Shown piece by piece: positions 11,188 through 18,927 of a stretch of DNA of 63,947 bases. A program made the translations under genes and the position numbers. Source of the DNA: Cellulomonas iranensis NBRC 101100 = JCM 18110 (GTDB lineage: Bacteria > Actinomycetota > Actinomycetes > Actinomycetales > Cellulomonadaceae); contig NZ_BCRB01000015.1 of assembly GCF_001552375.1 (NCBI RefSeq), forward strand, positions 1-63,947. Direction: 5' to 3'. The number at the start of each line of letters is the position of its first letter. The stretch's first letter is position 1. Below the pieces are notes generated by a model. It was given only the letters and a program-made list of their open reading frames with translations, did not search any database and was not told the origin of the DNA.

Positions 11188-11761
11188 GCGCCGCGTCGCG
11201 CGCGGCCGCGAGGGCGGCCGGGTCGTCGACGTCGAGCGTCGTGCGCTCGTCGACGGCCACCACGACCGTGCGCAGCCCGGTGAGCAGGTGCCGCGCGGGG
11301 CGGCCGTCCGGCGCGTCCGCGAGGACGTCGCGCACGGCCGAGAGCCGGTAGGCGGCCAGCAGCGGCTGCGGCCGCCCGTCGGGTCCGGCCGCGACGGCCG
11401 CGTCGGCGTCGGAGCGCTCCAGCGCGTCGCGCAGGGACGGCACCACGTCCCCGGCGAACGGCTGGTCGCCCGCGACGACGACCACGACCCGTGCCCGCGG
11501 GTGGGCGGCGGCACCGACAGCGACCCCGGCGGCGACGCCGGCGAACGGCCCGCCGCCGGGCGGGTCCTCGCGCGCCCAGAGCACGCCGCGCGGGACGTCG
11601 CGCGGCGGGCCCACCACCACGACCGGCACGTCGCCCAGGGCGAGCAGGAGGCGGTCGAGCACGGGGCGTCCCCCCACGTCGAGCGCGGTCTTGTCGACGC
11701 CGCCCATGCGGCGCGCCGTGCCGCCGGTCAGCACCACGGCGACGGCGGGCGCGAGGGTCAC
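11159..11761 (-). CDS. mobA: molybdenum cofactor guanylyltransferase MobA
   Basis: 200 residues. MobA joins GMP from GTP to molybdopterin to form the MGD cofactor that the NasA nitrate reductase of this window needs. The nucleotidyltransferase signature is clear: VVLTGGTARRMGGVDKTAL at the N-terminus, then EDPPGGGPFAGV and AGDQPFAGD (metal-binding Asp). The GTG at 11761 lies six bases after a TAGCGT -10, only 17 bases past the modC stop, so it can be read both from the mod operon and from its own leaderless promoter. The C-terminus overlaps the DUF6457-like gene on the other strand. Confidence 0.93.
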   Translation of the reverse strand: MTLAPAVAVVLTGGTARRMGGVDKTALDVGGRPVLDRLLLALGDVPVVVVGPPRDVPRGVLWAREDPPGGGPFAGVAAGVAVGAAAHPRARVVVVVAGDQPFAGDVVPSLRDALERSDADAAVAAGPDGRPQPLLAAYRLSAVRDVLADAPDGRPARHLLTGLRTVVVAVDERTTLDVDDPAALAAARDAALRPRSAPTP

Positions 11762-11767
11762 GCCGCC

Positions 11768-11773
11768 ACGCTA
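11768..11773 (-). promoter_or_regulatory. leaderless -10 element of mobA
   Basis: TAGCGT on the minus strand, then six bases, then the mobA GTG. It is squeezed into the 17-base gap after modC. Confidence 0.5.
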
Positions 11774-11777
11774 CGTG

Positions 11778-12497
11778 TCACGCGAGCGCGGCGGCCACCC
11801 GCGCCGCGTAGGACGTCGCGGGGTCGGCGGCGACCTCCTGCGGCGTGCCCCGCTGCGCCGCGCGGCCGTCCTCGAGGACGAGCAGCTCGTCGGCCAGGTC
11901 GAGCGCGTCGCGCAGGTCGTGCGTGACGAGCAGCGTCGGCAGGCCGCGGGCGACGTGGCGCCGGACGACGGCGCGCACGTGCGTGCGGGTCCCGGCGTCG
12001 AGGGCGCCGAACGGCTCGTCGAGCAGCAGCGCGCGGGGCTGCGCGGCGAGCGCGCGCGCGAGCGCCACCCGCTGCGCCTGGCCGCCCGAGAGCCGGTCGG
12101 CGCGTGCCCGGGCGTGGGCGGCGAGCCCGAGGTCGGCCAGCAGCGCGTCGGCGGACGCGCGCGCCGCACGTGCCCGCGCGCCCTGCGCGCGCAGCCCGAA
12201 CGCGACGTTCTCACGCGCCGACAGGTGACCGAACAGGAGCCCGTCCTGCAGCACGACGCCGAGCCGACGGTGCCGCGGCGCGACCGTCGCACCCGTCGCG
12301 GCGTCGTCGAGCACGGTCCCGCCGAGGCGCACGTGCCCCGCAGCCAGGGCGGCGATCCCGGCGAGGGACTCCAGCAGCGTGGTCTTGCCGCTGCCGTTCG
12401 GTCCCATGACGGCGAGGACCCGTCCCGGCGGGACGCTCAGCCGGACGTCGAGGTGCAGCGCCCCGCGCTCGGCGACGACGTGCGCGTCGAGCGTCAT
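11778..12497 (-). CDS. modC: molybdate ABC transporter ATP-binding protein ModC
   Basis: 239 residues. It hydrolyses ATP to drive molybdate uptake with ModB and ModA. Walker A GPNGSGKTT (32-40), Q-loop VVLQDGLLF, signature LSGGQAQRVALARALA, Walker B LLLDEPFGALD and the switch His in VTHDL are all present. It is much shorter than classical ModC (about 350), because the C-terminal molybdate-binding TOBE/Mop domain is absent; a single Mop domain instead sits on the regulator at the head of the operon. The ATG overlaps the modB stop (ATGA, 12494-12497). Confidence 0.92.
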   Translation of the reverse strand: MTLDAHVVAERGALHLDVRLSVPPGRVLAVMGPNGSGKTTLLESLAGIAALAAGHVRLGGTVLDDAATGATVAPRHRRLGVVLQDGLLFGHLSARENVAFGLRAQGARARAARASADALLADLGLAAHARARADRLSGGQAQRVALARALAAQPRALLLDEPFGALDAGTRTHVRAVVRRHVARGLPTLLVTHDLRDALDLADELLVLEDGRAAQRGTPQEVAADPATSYAARVAAALA

Positions 12498-13405
12498 CGG
12501 TCCCCCCGGCGCGTGCGGCCGCGGCCGGGCAGTCCGCCGACCCAGCGTCCGCGCATCGCGACCAGGACCGCCACGGACACGACGAGCAGCAGCACCGACA
12601 TGGCCACGGCCTGCTCGGGTGCGGCGTCCATCGCGAGGTAGACCGCGAGCGGGACCGTCCGCGTGGTGCCGGGGAAGTTCCCGGCGAACGTGACGGTCGC
12701 GCCGAACTCCCCGAGCGCGCGCGTGAAGCACAGCGCCGCACCGGCCGCGACGCCGGGGGCGACCGACGGGAGCGTGACGCGGCGCAGGACGTAGGCGGGG
12801 GACGCGCCGAGCGTCTCGGCCACGAGGGCGCGACGGCGGTCGGCCCCGCGCAGCGCGCCCTCGACGGTGAGCACGAGGAACGGCAGCGCCACGAACACCT
12901 GGGCCAGGACGACCGCGACCGACGTGAACGGGACGGTCACGCCGAACCACGCGTCCAGCCGCGACCCGAGCAGCCCGCGGCGGCCCAGCAGGAGCAGCAG
13001 CGCGACGCCGCCCACGACGGGCGGCAGCACCAGCGGCACCGTCACCAGCGAGCGGACCAGCCGGCCGCCCGGGACGTCGTCCCGGGCCAGGACCCAGGCC
13101 AGCGGCACGCCCACGACGAGGCAGACCACCGTCGTGCAGGCCGCGGTGACGACCGACAGCCGCAGCGCCTCGACGACGGCCGGGTCGGCGACCAGGGCGG
13201 CCATGTCGCCCCACGGCGTCGCGGCGAGCAGCGCCACGAGCGGCAGCACGAGCAGCGCGAGCCCGACTACCGCCAGCGCACCGAGGACGAGCGTGCCGAC
13301 CGCGGGTCGCGCGCGCCGAGCGGTTCGTCGGTCGACGTCGGCCCGCGGCCTCGCGGACGCCCTGCCGGGTGCCCGCGGGGACCGGGTGGGGGCGGGTGTC
13401 GTCAC
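12494..13405 (-). CDS. modB: molybdate ABC transporter permease ModB
   Basis: 303 residues from the GTG at 13405, which overlaps the modA stop (GTGA). After a charged N-terminal extension of about 40 residues rich in Arg and Pro there are six or so membrane helices, starting with LVLGALAVVGLALLVLPLVALLA. The EAA loop is visible in AETLGASPAYVLRRVTLPSVAPGV, and TRALGEFGATVTFAGNFPGTT is characteristic of ModB/CysT permeases. Together with ModA and ModC it forms the molybdate importer in the cell membrane. Confidence 0.93.
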   Translation of the reverse strand: MTTPAPTRSPRAPGRASARPRADVDRRTARRARPAVGTLVLGALAVVGLALLVLPLVALLAATPWGDMAALVADPAVVEALRLSVVTAACTTVVCLVVGVPLAWVLARDDVPGGRLVRSLVTVPLVLPPVVGGVALLLLLGRRGLLGSRLDAWFGVTVPFTSVAVVLAQVFVALPFLVLTVEGALRGADRRRALVAETLGASPAYVLRRVTLPSVAPGVAAGAALCFTRALGEFGATVTFAGNFPGTTRTVPLAVYLAMDAAPEQAVAMSVLLLVVSVAVLVAMRGRWVGGLPGRGRTRRGDR

Positions 13406-14283
13406 GGGACGTCGAACCCGGCGTCCTCGAGCGCCTGTCGGCCGACCGGACCCCGGAGCAGCGCGACGAACGCGGCGGCGGCCCGCGGGTGCGGTGCGTC
13501 GCGCAGGGCCAGCGCGGGGTAGTCGGTCGGCACCTGGACGTCGGCGGGGACGTCGATGCCCTCGACCGCGCCGCCGGCCGCGATGACGTCGGTCCGGTAC
13601 ACCAGGCCCGCGTCGGCCTCGTCGAGCCGCAGACGCGTCAGGACCGCGCGCACGTCCTGCTCGAGCGTGTCGGGCGCGGGCGTCACGCCGGCCTTCGCGA
13701 GGACCTGGGCGCCGACCGCGCCGCACGGCACCTCGGCGGCGCACAGCGCGACGGTCCGCGCGGGGTCGGCGAGGTCGGCGAGCGTGGTGACGCCGCCGGG
13801 GTTGCCCGCGGGCACCGCGATCTGCAGCTGGTTGGTCGCCACGACGACGGGGTCGCCGCCGAGCGCGTCGGTCACGGTCGTCATGGTCGCGGGGCTCGCG
13901 GTGACGACCACGTCGGCCGGGGCGCCGCTGACGACCTGCGTGGCCAGCGCCGAGCTGGCGCCGAAGCTCGTCCGCACGGTGAGCCCGGGGTGGTCGGCCT
14001 CGAGCGTGGCGGCGAGGTCGGTCACGACGTCCGTGAGCGAGGCCGCGGCGAGCACCACGAGGGTCCCCTCGAGCGTCTCCCCGGGTGTGTCCCCGGGCGG
14101 TACGGCGGTGCTCGCGCCCGGCGCCGGGGTCGCGGCGGTCGGTCCGGCGTCCGGGGCGGCGGCGCCGGTCGAGGAGCAGCCCGTCAGCGCGAGCGCGGCC
14201 ACGAGCAGGGCGACCGGTGCCGTGCGGAGCGTGCCACGGCCCGCCGGCCCGCGCCGCGGCAGCGCGGCGTCCCGGCCGGTCAC
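13402..14283 (-). CDS. modA: molybdate-binding lipoprotein ModA
   Basis: 293 residues with a lipoprotein signal peptide: an Arg-rich start, a hydrophobic stretch, and the lipobox LTGC with Cys 36. A Pro/Ala-rich linker follows, then the class II solute-binding fold: LVVLAAASLTDVV (oxyanion site), SFGASSALATQVVSGAPADVVVTAS, and LVYRTDVIAAG near the C-terminus. It captures molybdate (possibly tungstate) outside the membrane and hands it to ModB. The GTG start overlaps the stop of the upstream regulator gene (GTGA, 14280-14283), so the whole operon is translationally chained. Confidence 0.95.
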   Translation of the reverse strand: MTGRDAALPRRGPAGRGTLRTAPVALLVAALALTGCSSTGAAAPDAGPTAATPAPGASTAVPPGDTPGETLEGTLVVLAAASLTDVVTDLAATLEADHPGLTVRTSFGASSALATQVVSGAPADVVVTASPATMTTVTDALGGDPVVVATNQLQIAVPAGNPGGVTTLADLADPARTVALCAAEVPCGAVGAQVLAKAGVTPAPDTLEQDVRAVLTRLRLDEADAGLVYRTDVIAAGGAVEGIDVPADVQVPTDYPALALRDAPHPRAAAAFVALLRGPVGRQALEDAGFDVP

Positions 14284-14678
14284 CGGGTCTCCACGTGCTC
14301 GACGGCCACGTTGGTCGCCTTGACGGACGCGACGGCCACGACGCCGGGCTCGAGGCCCAGGTCGTCCGCGGCCTCCCGGCTGATGAGCGACACGAGGCGG
14401 TACGGGCCCGCCTGGATCTCGACCTGCGCCATGACGGTGTCGCGCACGACGCGCGTGACGATGCCGCGCAGCCGGTTGCGGGTCGAGCGCTGGTCGCTGC
14501 CGGGCTCGGGCTCGGTGCCGAGCTCCTGCGCGAGCCGGGCGAGCGCGCCGCCGTCGACCGCGTGGTGCCCCGTGGCGTCGCGGGTCGACGCGAGCCGTCC
14601 CGCCTCGATCCAGCGGCGGACGGTGTCGTCGCTCACGCCCAGGAGGGTCGCGGCCTCGCTCACGCGGTAGGTCGGCAT
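14280..14678 (-). CDS. HTH-Mop (TOBE) molybdate-responsive regulator
   Basis: 132 residues. Residues 1-55 are an excisionase/MerR-like winged helix (YRVSEAATLLGVSDDTVRRWIEAGRL), and residues about 65-132 are a single TOBE/Mop domain (NRLRGIVTRVVRDTVMAQVEI ending SVKATNVAVEHVE) of the kind that binds molybdate oxyanion. It heads the modABC operon with a GTGA overlap into modA, so it most likely senses molybdate and autoregulates, replacing ModE. The start ATG lies six bases after a TACTGT -10 element. Two CCGCA-N2-TGCGG sites in the divergent region are candidate operators. Confidence 0.88.
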   Translation of the reverse strand: MPTYRVSEAATLLGVSDDTVRRWIEAGRLASTRDATGHHAVDGGALARLAQELGTEPEPGSDQRSTRNRLRGIVTRVVRDTVMAQVEIQAGPYRLVSLISREAADDLGLEPGVVAVASVKATNVAVEHVETR

Positions 14679-14684
14679 GCGCCC

Positions 14685-14690
14685 ACAGTA
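14685..14690 (-). promoter_or_regulatory. leaderless -10 element of the mod operon
   Basis: TACTGT on the minus strand followed by exactly six bases and the ATG at 14678. Confidence 0.55.
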
Positions 14691-14701
14691 CGAGGTGGTG
14701 G

Positions 14702-14713
14702 CCGCAGATGCGG
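14702..14713. promoter_or_regulatory. candidate molybdate-regulator operator, site 1
   Basis: CCGCAGATGCGG, a dyad with 5-bp arms, located at -24 to -35 of the predicted mod operon start. It would cover the -35 region. A second copy in opposite orientation lies 31 bp away (centre to centre). Confidence 0.5.
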
Positions 14714-14732
14714 GCGAGAACGCCGTGGGTGT

Positions 14733-14744
14733 CCGCATCTGCGG
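14733..14744. promoter_or_regulatory. candidate molybdate-regulator operator, site 2
   Basis: CCGCATCTGCGG, the exact reverse complement of site 1, about three helical turns away. It lies between the divergent mod and moaE promoters. Confidence 0.5.
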
Positions 14745-14795
14745 GACGTGTGCGCGGTGCGCCGCGCTCGATGCGGCGCTGCGGGGCGGGCTGCC

Positions 14796-14801
14796 TACCC
14801 T
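14796..14801 (+). promoter_or_regulatory. leaderless -10 element of moaE
   Basis: TACCCT, six bases, then the GTG of moaE at 14808. Confidence 0.5.
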
Positions 14802-14807
14802 GGACCC

Positions 14808-15263
14808 GTGCCCCAGGACACCTCGCGCCTGCACCCCCCGGCGCGTCGCGTCGTCGTCGCCGACGTCACGACCGCACCCGTCGACGTCGCCGCGCTCGCC
14901 GCCGCCGTCGGGGACGCCGCCGCCGGAGCCGTCGTCACGTTCGCGGGCGTCGTGCGCGACCACGACCACGGCCAGGGCGTGACCGGGCTGGAGTACGTCG
15001 CCCACCCCGACGCGGGCGCCGTCATCGCGCGCGTGGTCGCCGACGTCACGGCCCGTAGCGCCGTCGACGCCGTCGCCGTGGTGCACCGGGTCGGCGCGCT
15101 CGCCGTGGGGGAGTGCGCGCTCGGCGTCGCGGTGTCGGCGGCCCACCGCCGCGAGGCGTTCGAGACGGCCGCGCTGCTCGTCGACGAGGTCAAGGAGCAC
15201 CTGCCGGTGTGGAAGCGGCAGGACCTGACCGCCGGCGGCCACGAGTGGGTCAACAGCGCCTGA
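14808..15263 (+). CDS. moaE: molybdopterin synthase catalytic subunit MoaE
   Basis: 151 residues. With thiocarboxylated MoaD it converts precursor Z (cPMP) to molybdopterin. Typical motifs are GAVVTFAGVVRDHDHG, LEYVAHPDAG, VVHRVGALAVGECALGVAVSAAHR and the active-site lysine loop VDEVKEHLPVWKRQ. The first 20 residues (HPPARRVVVADVTTAPVDV) form the usual lead-in strand. The GTG start is fixed by the TACCCT -10 six bases upstream. It is transcribed away from the mod operon and converges on moaD. Confidence 0.95.
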   Translation: MPQDTSRLHPPARRVVVADVTTAPVDVAALAAAVGDAAAGAVVTFAGVVRDHDHGQGVTGLEYVAHPDAGAVIARVVADVTARSAVDAVAVVHRVGALAVGECALGVAVSAAHRREAFETAALLVDEVKEHLPVWKRQDLTAGGHEWVNSA

Positions 15264-15288
15264 CGCGCGCCGCGACCGCCACGGACGC

Positions 15289-15582
15289 TCAGCCGCCCGC
15301 GAACGGCGGCAGCACGTCGACGCGCGCGGGCGTGCCCACGGGCTCGTCCCGGTCGCGGTGCAGCACGCCGTCGACCAGCAGCGCGCAGCGCGCCGCCACC
15401 GCACCGAGCGCGTCCCCGTGGCGGGCCGCCAGCAGGTCCAGCAGCCCACCGACGGTCGCGTCGGCGGGGACCTCGACCCGCTCGGCGTCGCGTCCCGCGG
15501 CCTCGGCCGCCGCCGCGAAGTACCGCACCTCGACCGTGCGCGTCCCGGTCGTCGCGCCTGTCGTGCCGTCCACCGTCGTCAT
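15289..15582 (-). CDS. moaD: molybdopterin synthase sulfur carrier subunit MoaD
   Basis: 97 residues, ubiquitin-like fold. The chain ends in PPFAGG, the C-terminal Gly-Gly that is adenylated by MoeB and turned into a thiocarboxylate. A Thr/Gly-rich tail of about 15 residues precedes the first strand RTVEVRYFAAAAEAAG. Its ATG overlaps the moaA stop (ATGA, 15579-15582), so it is translated together with moaA. It converges on moaE, its partner, 25 bp away. Confidence 0.95.
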   Translation of the reverse strand: MTTVDGTTGATTGTRTVEVRYFAAAAEAAGRDAERVEVPADATVGGLLDLLAARHGDALGAVAARCALLVDGVLHRDRDEPVGTPARVDVLPPFAGG

Positions 15583-16628
15583 CCCCCGATCGCGCTCATC
15601 GTGCGGGCCGGCTGCAGGAACGACGGGTCGTCGATGCCGTGCCCGGCGGCCTTGCCGCGCTGCGCGGCGCGCCACGCGTCCGCGACTGTCGCGTCGTCCG
15701 CCCCGCCGCGCAGCAGCCCGCGCAGGTCGTCCTCCTCGCGCGCGAACAGGCAGCTGCGCACCTGCCCGTCGGCCGTCAGCCGCGTCCGGTCGCACGCGCC
15801 GCAGAACGGGCGCGTGACCGAGCCGATGACGCCGACCGTCGCTCCCGCGTGCCCGCGGACCGTCCACGTCTCGGCCGGAGTCCCGCCGCGGGAGCCGTCG
15901 GGCTCGGCGACCAGGTCGTACGCCGCCGACAACGCGTCGAGGATCTCGCGCGCCGTCACGAGGTCCTCGCGCCGCCACGAGCCGTGCGGCCCGAGCGGCA
16001 TCTGCTCGATGAAGCGCAGGTGGTAGCCGTGCTCGAGCGCCCAGGCGAGCAGCGGCACGGCCTCGTCGTCGTTGACGCCGCGCTGCAGCACCGCGTTGAC
16101 CTTGACCGGCGTCAGGCCCGCCTCGACCGCGGCCGCGAGGCCCGCGAGCACGTCGGCGTGCCGGTCCCGCCGCGCGATCCGCGCGAACCGCTGCGGGTCG
16201 AGCGAGTCCAGCGACACGTTGACACGGTCCAGCCCGGCCTCGGCCAGGGAGCGCGCGCGCTTGTCGAGCCCCAGCGCGTTGGTCGTCAGGGCCGTGCGCA
16301 CCCGTGCGCCGTCGGGCGTGCGCAGCGCCGTGGTCGCCGCCACGATGCCCTCGAGCCCGCGCCGCAGCAGCGGCTCGCCGCCCGTGAACCGGACCTCGCG
16401 GATGCCGAGCCGCTCGACGCCGACGCGCACGAGCCGCACCACCTCGGCGTCGGTCAGCACCGTGTCGTCCGGCGCCCACGGCAGACCCTCGGCCGGCATG
16501 CAGTAGGTGCACCGCAGGTTGCACCGGTCGGTCAGCGACACGCGCAGGTCGGTGGCGACCCGGCCGTACCGGTCCGCCAGTCCCTGCGCGCGCGGCTCCG
16601 AGCCGCCCGCGGCGCTCACGGCTCGCAT
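15579..16628 (-). CDS. moaA: GTP 3',8-cyclase MoaA
   Basis: 349 residues. This radical-SAM enzyme makes the first intermediate of molybdopterin synthesis from GTP, together with MoaC. The N-terminal cluster motif CNLRCTYC gives Cys 36, 40 and 43; the C-terminal cluster is in RPFCGACDRTRLTADGQ and SCLF; the chain ends with the required Gly-Gly (TMSAIGG). FTGGEPLLRRG and NVSLDSLD are also typical. The ATG at 16628 is placed by a TACCAT -10 six bases upstream; an open frame continues far upstream, but that is antisense to moeA and moaC. Confidence 0.96.
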   Translation of the reverse strand: MRAVSAAGGSEPRAQGLADRYGRVATDLRVSLTDRCNLRCTYCMPAEGLPWAPDDTVLTDAEVVRLVRVGVERLGIREVRFTGGEPLLRRGLEGIVAATTALRTPDGARVRTALTTNALGLDKRARSLAEAGLDRVNVSLDSLDPQRFARIARRDRHADVLAGLAAAVEAGLTPVKVNAVLQRGVNDDEAVPLLAWALEHGYHLRFIEQMPLGPHGSWRREDLVTAREILDALSAAYDLVAEPDGSRGGTPAETWTVRGHAGATVGVIGSVTRPFCGACDRTRLTADGQVRSCLFAREEDDLRGLLRGGADDATVADAWRAAQRGKAAGHGIDDPSFLQPARTMSAIGG

Positions 16629-16634
16629 CCCACG

Positions 16635-16703
16635 ATGGTACGGACCGCACCGACGAAGGCCGGTCGCGGGCGGTCCGGGGCGCGGTGCCGCCGGCGATAG
16701 GTT
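16635..16703. promoter_or_regulatory. divergent leaderless promoters moaA/moeA with an inverted repeat
   Basis: Minus-strand -10 TACCAT (16635-16640) lies six bases before the moaA ATG, and plus-strand -10 TAGGTT (16698-16703) lies six bases before the moeA ATG. Between them is an 8-bp inverted repeat, CGGACCGC (16641-16648) and GCGGTCCG (16670-16677), which may be an operator. Confidence 0.5.
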
Positions 16704-16709
16704 GGGCGC

Positions 16710-17960
16710 ATGGTCGAGGTCCCTCCCGCGCGGGCCGACCTGGCTCCGCGCGTCGTCCGTCCGCTCGACGAGCACGCGGCCGCCGTCCTCGCGCTCGCGG
16801 GCCCGCTGCCGACCGTCACCGCGCCGCTCGCGCAGGCCGCGGGACGCGCGCTCGCGGTCGACGTGCGCAGCGGCGTCGACCTGCCGCCGTGGGACTCCTC
16901 GGCCATGGACGGGTACGCCGTGCGCGCCGCGGACCTGCGGCCCGGGGCCGTGCTCGACGTCGTCGACGACGTCCCCGCCGGCGACACGCGCGAGGTGACC
17001 GTCCCGGACGGTGCGGTGACGCGGATCATGACCGGGGCGCCCGTGCCGAGCGGCGCCGACGCTGTGCTGCCGGTCGAGCTCACCGACGGCGGCACGGCCC
17101 GCGTGCGGGTCGACGACGTGGTCGCCCCGGGGGCGCACGTGCGGCACCGCGGCGAGGACGTGCGCGCCGGCGACGTCGTGCTGCGGGCGGGCGACGTGCT
17201 CGGCGCCGGAGCCGTCGGGCTGCTCGCCGCGACGGGCCACGCGCACGTCGCGGTGCACGCCCGGCCGCGCGTCGCGGTGCTGTCCACCGGCTCCGAGCTG
17301 GTGCCGCCCGGGACGCCGCTGCGGCACGGGCAGATCCACGAGTCCAACGGTCCCCAGCTCGCCGCCGCGGCCGCCGCGGCCGGTGCCGAGGTCGTGCTGC
17401 TCGCCGCGGTGCGCGACGACGTCGACGGCGTGCGGGCCGCGCTCGCCGACGCGGCCGCGCGGGCCGACGTCGTCGTCACGACCGGCGGCGTGTCGGTCGG
17501 CGCGTACGACGTCGTGCGCGACGCGCTGCTCGCGGGCGGGCGCGCCGAGCTCGTACACGTGCGCATGCAGCCCGGCAAGCCGCAGGCCGTCGCCGTGCTC
17601 CCGGACGGCACGCCCGTGCTCGGCCTGCCCGGCAACCCCGTGAGCTGCTTCGTGTCGTTCGAGGTGTTCGTGCGGCCGCTGCTGCGCCGCATGCTCGGCG
17701 CGTCCGACGTGCACCGCCGCCGGCTGACCGCCAGCGTGCCGGACGCGCTGAGCTCGCCCGCCGGTCGTCGCCAGCTGCTGCGCGCGCGCCTGGACTGGAC
17801 CGGCGGGACGCCCGTGGCCGTGCCCGTCGGCGGCCCCGGCTCGCACCTGCTCGGCGCGCTCGCGCGCGCCGACGCGCTGATCGACGTCCCCGAGGACGTC
17901 ACGCACGTCGCGGCGGGGGACGCCGTGACCGTCATCGACCTGAGGGAGCACGACGCGTGA
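16710..17960 (+). CDS. moeA: molybdopterin molybdotransferase MoeA
   Basis: 416 residues, full length. MoeA inserts molybdate into adenylated molybdopterin made by Mog. Domain I shows LPPWDSSAMDGYAVRA, followed by RIMTGAPVPSGADAVLPVE. The catalytic MoCF-like domain has STGSELVPPG, HESNGPQL, TTGGVSVGAYDVV and KPGKP-type VRMQPGKPQAV, and then GLPGNPVSCFVSFEVFV. Domain IV closes the protein. It starts an operon moeA-moaC-mog; the moaC GTG overlaps its stop. The mRNA appears leaderless. Confidence 0.96.
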   Translation: MVEVPPARADLAPRVVRPLDEHAAAVLALAGPLPTVTAPLAQAAGRALAVDVRSGVDLPPWDSSAMDGYAVRAADLRPGAVLDVVDDVPAGDTREVTVPDGAVTRIMTGAPVPSGADAVLPVELTDGGTARVRVDDVVAPGAHVRHRGEDVRAGDVVLRAGDVLGAGAVGLLAATGHAHVAVHARPRVAVLSTGSELVPPGTPLRHGQIHESNGPQLAAAAAAAGAEVVLLAAVRDDVDGVRAALADAAARADVVVTTGGVSVGAYDVVRDALLAGGRAELVHVRMQPGKPQAVAVLPDGTPVLGLPGNPVSCFVSFEVFVRPLLRRMLGASDVHRRRLTASVPDALSSPAGRRQLLRARLDWTGGTPVAVPVGGPGSHLLGALARADALIDVPEDVTHVAAGDAVTVIDLREHDA

Positions 17961-18436
17961 GCCGGTCCGACCGCCTGACCCACGTCGACGCGCGCGGCGC
18001 CGCGCGCATGGTCGACGTCGCCGAGAAGGACGTCACCGTGCGCACCGCGCGCGCCACGGGGCGCCTCGTGACCACGCCGCAGGTCGTCGCGCTGCTGCGC
18101 GGCGAGGGCGTGCCCAAGGGCGACGCGCTCGCGGTCGCGCGCATCGCCGGCATCCAGGCGGCCAAGCGCACGCCCGACCTCGTGCCGCTGTGCCACCCCG
18201 TCGCGATCCACGGCGTCACGGTCGACCTCGAGGTCGTCGACGACGGCGTGCGCATCGACGCGACCGTGCGCACGGCCGACCGCACGGGCGTCGAGATGGA
18301 GGCGCTCACGTGCGTCGCCGCCGCGGGGCTCACGCTGGTCGACATGGTCAAGGCCGTCGACCGCGGCGCGCACCTGACGGACATCCGGGTCGAGGAGAAG
18401 GCCGGCGGGCGCAGCGGGACGTGGACGCGTGACTGA
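17957..18436 (+). CDS. moaC: cyclic pyranopterin monophosphate synthase MoaC
   Basis: 159 residues. It completes the conversion of GTP to cPMP after MoaA. Conserved segments: HVDARGAARMVDV, VARIAGIQAAKRTPDLVPLCHP (active-site lysine and histidine region), VRTADRTGVEMEALTCVA and VDMVKAVDR. The GTG overlaps the moeA stop (GTGA), and the gene in turn overlaps mog by 8 bases. Confidence 0.96.
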   Translation: MSRSDRLTHVDARGAARMVDVAEKDVTVRTARATGRLVTTPQVVALLRGEGVPKGDALAVARIAGIQAAKRTPDLVPLCHPVAIHGVTVDLEVVDDGVRIDATVRTADRTGVEMEALTCVAAAGLTLVDMVKAVDRGAHLTDIRVEEKAGGRSGTWTRD

Positions 18437-18917
18437 CGCGCCCGCGCCGCGCGCCGTCGTCGTCACGGCCTCGGACCGGGCCGCGGCGGGCGAGTACGCC
18501 GACCGCTCCGGCCCGCTGCTCGTCGCGGGCCTGCGGGAGCTGGGCCTCGCGGTCGACGACGCCGTGGTCGTCCCCGACGGCGCACCGGTCGAGCGCGCGT
18601 TGCGCGACGCCGCGGCCGCGGGCGTCGCGCTGGTCGTGACGACGGGCGGCACGGGCCTGGGGCCGCGGGACCGCACGCCCGAGGCGACCCTCGCGGTCGT
18701 CGAGCGCGTGGTGCCCGGGATCGCCGAGGCGCTGCGGGCCGACGCCGTGCGGCGCGGCGTGGCCGCGGGCGTGCTCTCGCGCGGCGTGGCCGGGGTCGCC
18801 GGGCGCACGCTCGTCGTCAACGTCGCGGGGTCCACCGGGGCCGTGCGCGACGCGCTCGAGGTGCTCGCCGGCGTGCTGCCGCACGCGCTCGCGCAGCTCG
18901 CGGGCGGCGACCACTGA
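18429..18917 (+). CDS. mog: molybdopterin adenylyltransferase (Mog/MoaB family)
   Basis: 162 residues, a single MoCF-biosynthesis domain. It should adenylate molybdopterin before metal insertion by MoeA. Key segments: VVTASDRAAAGEYADRSG, TTGGTGLGPRDRTPEAT and LSRGVAGVAGRTLVVNVAGS. The GTG at 18429 lies inside the end of moaC (8-base overlap), so translation is coupled. MoaB and Mog cannot be told apart from sequence alone; the operon with MoeA favours the adenylyltransferase role. Confidence 0.9.
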   Translation: MTDAPAPRAVVVTASDRAAAGEYADRSGPLLVAGLRELGLAVDDAVVVPDGAPVERALRDAAAAGVALVVTTGGTGLGPRDRTPEATLAVVERVVPGIAEALRADAVRRGVAAGVLSRGVAGVAGRTLVVNVAGSTGAVRDALEVLAGVLPHALAQLAGGDH

Positions 18918-18927
18918 CGCTCGCGCG

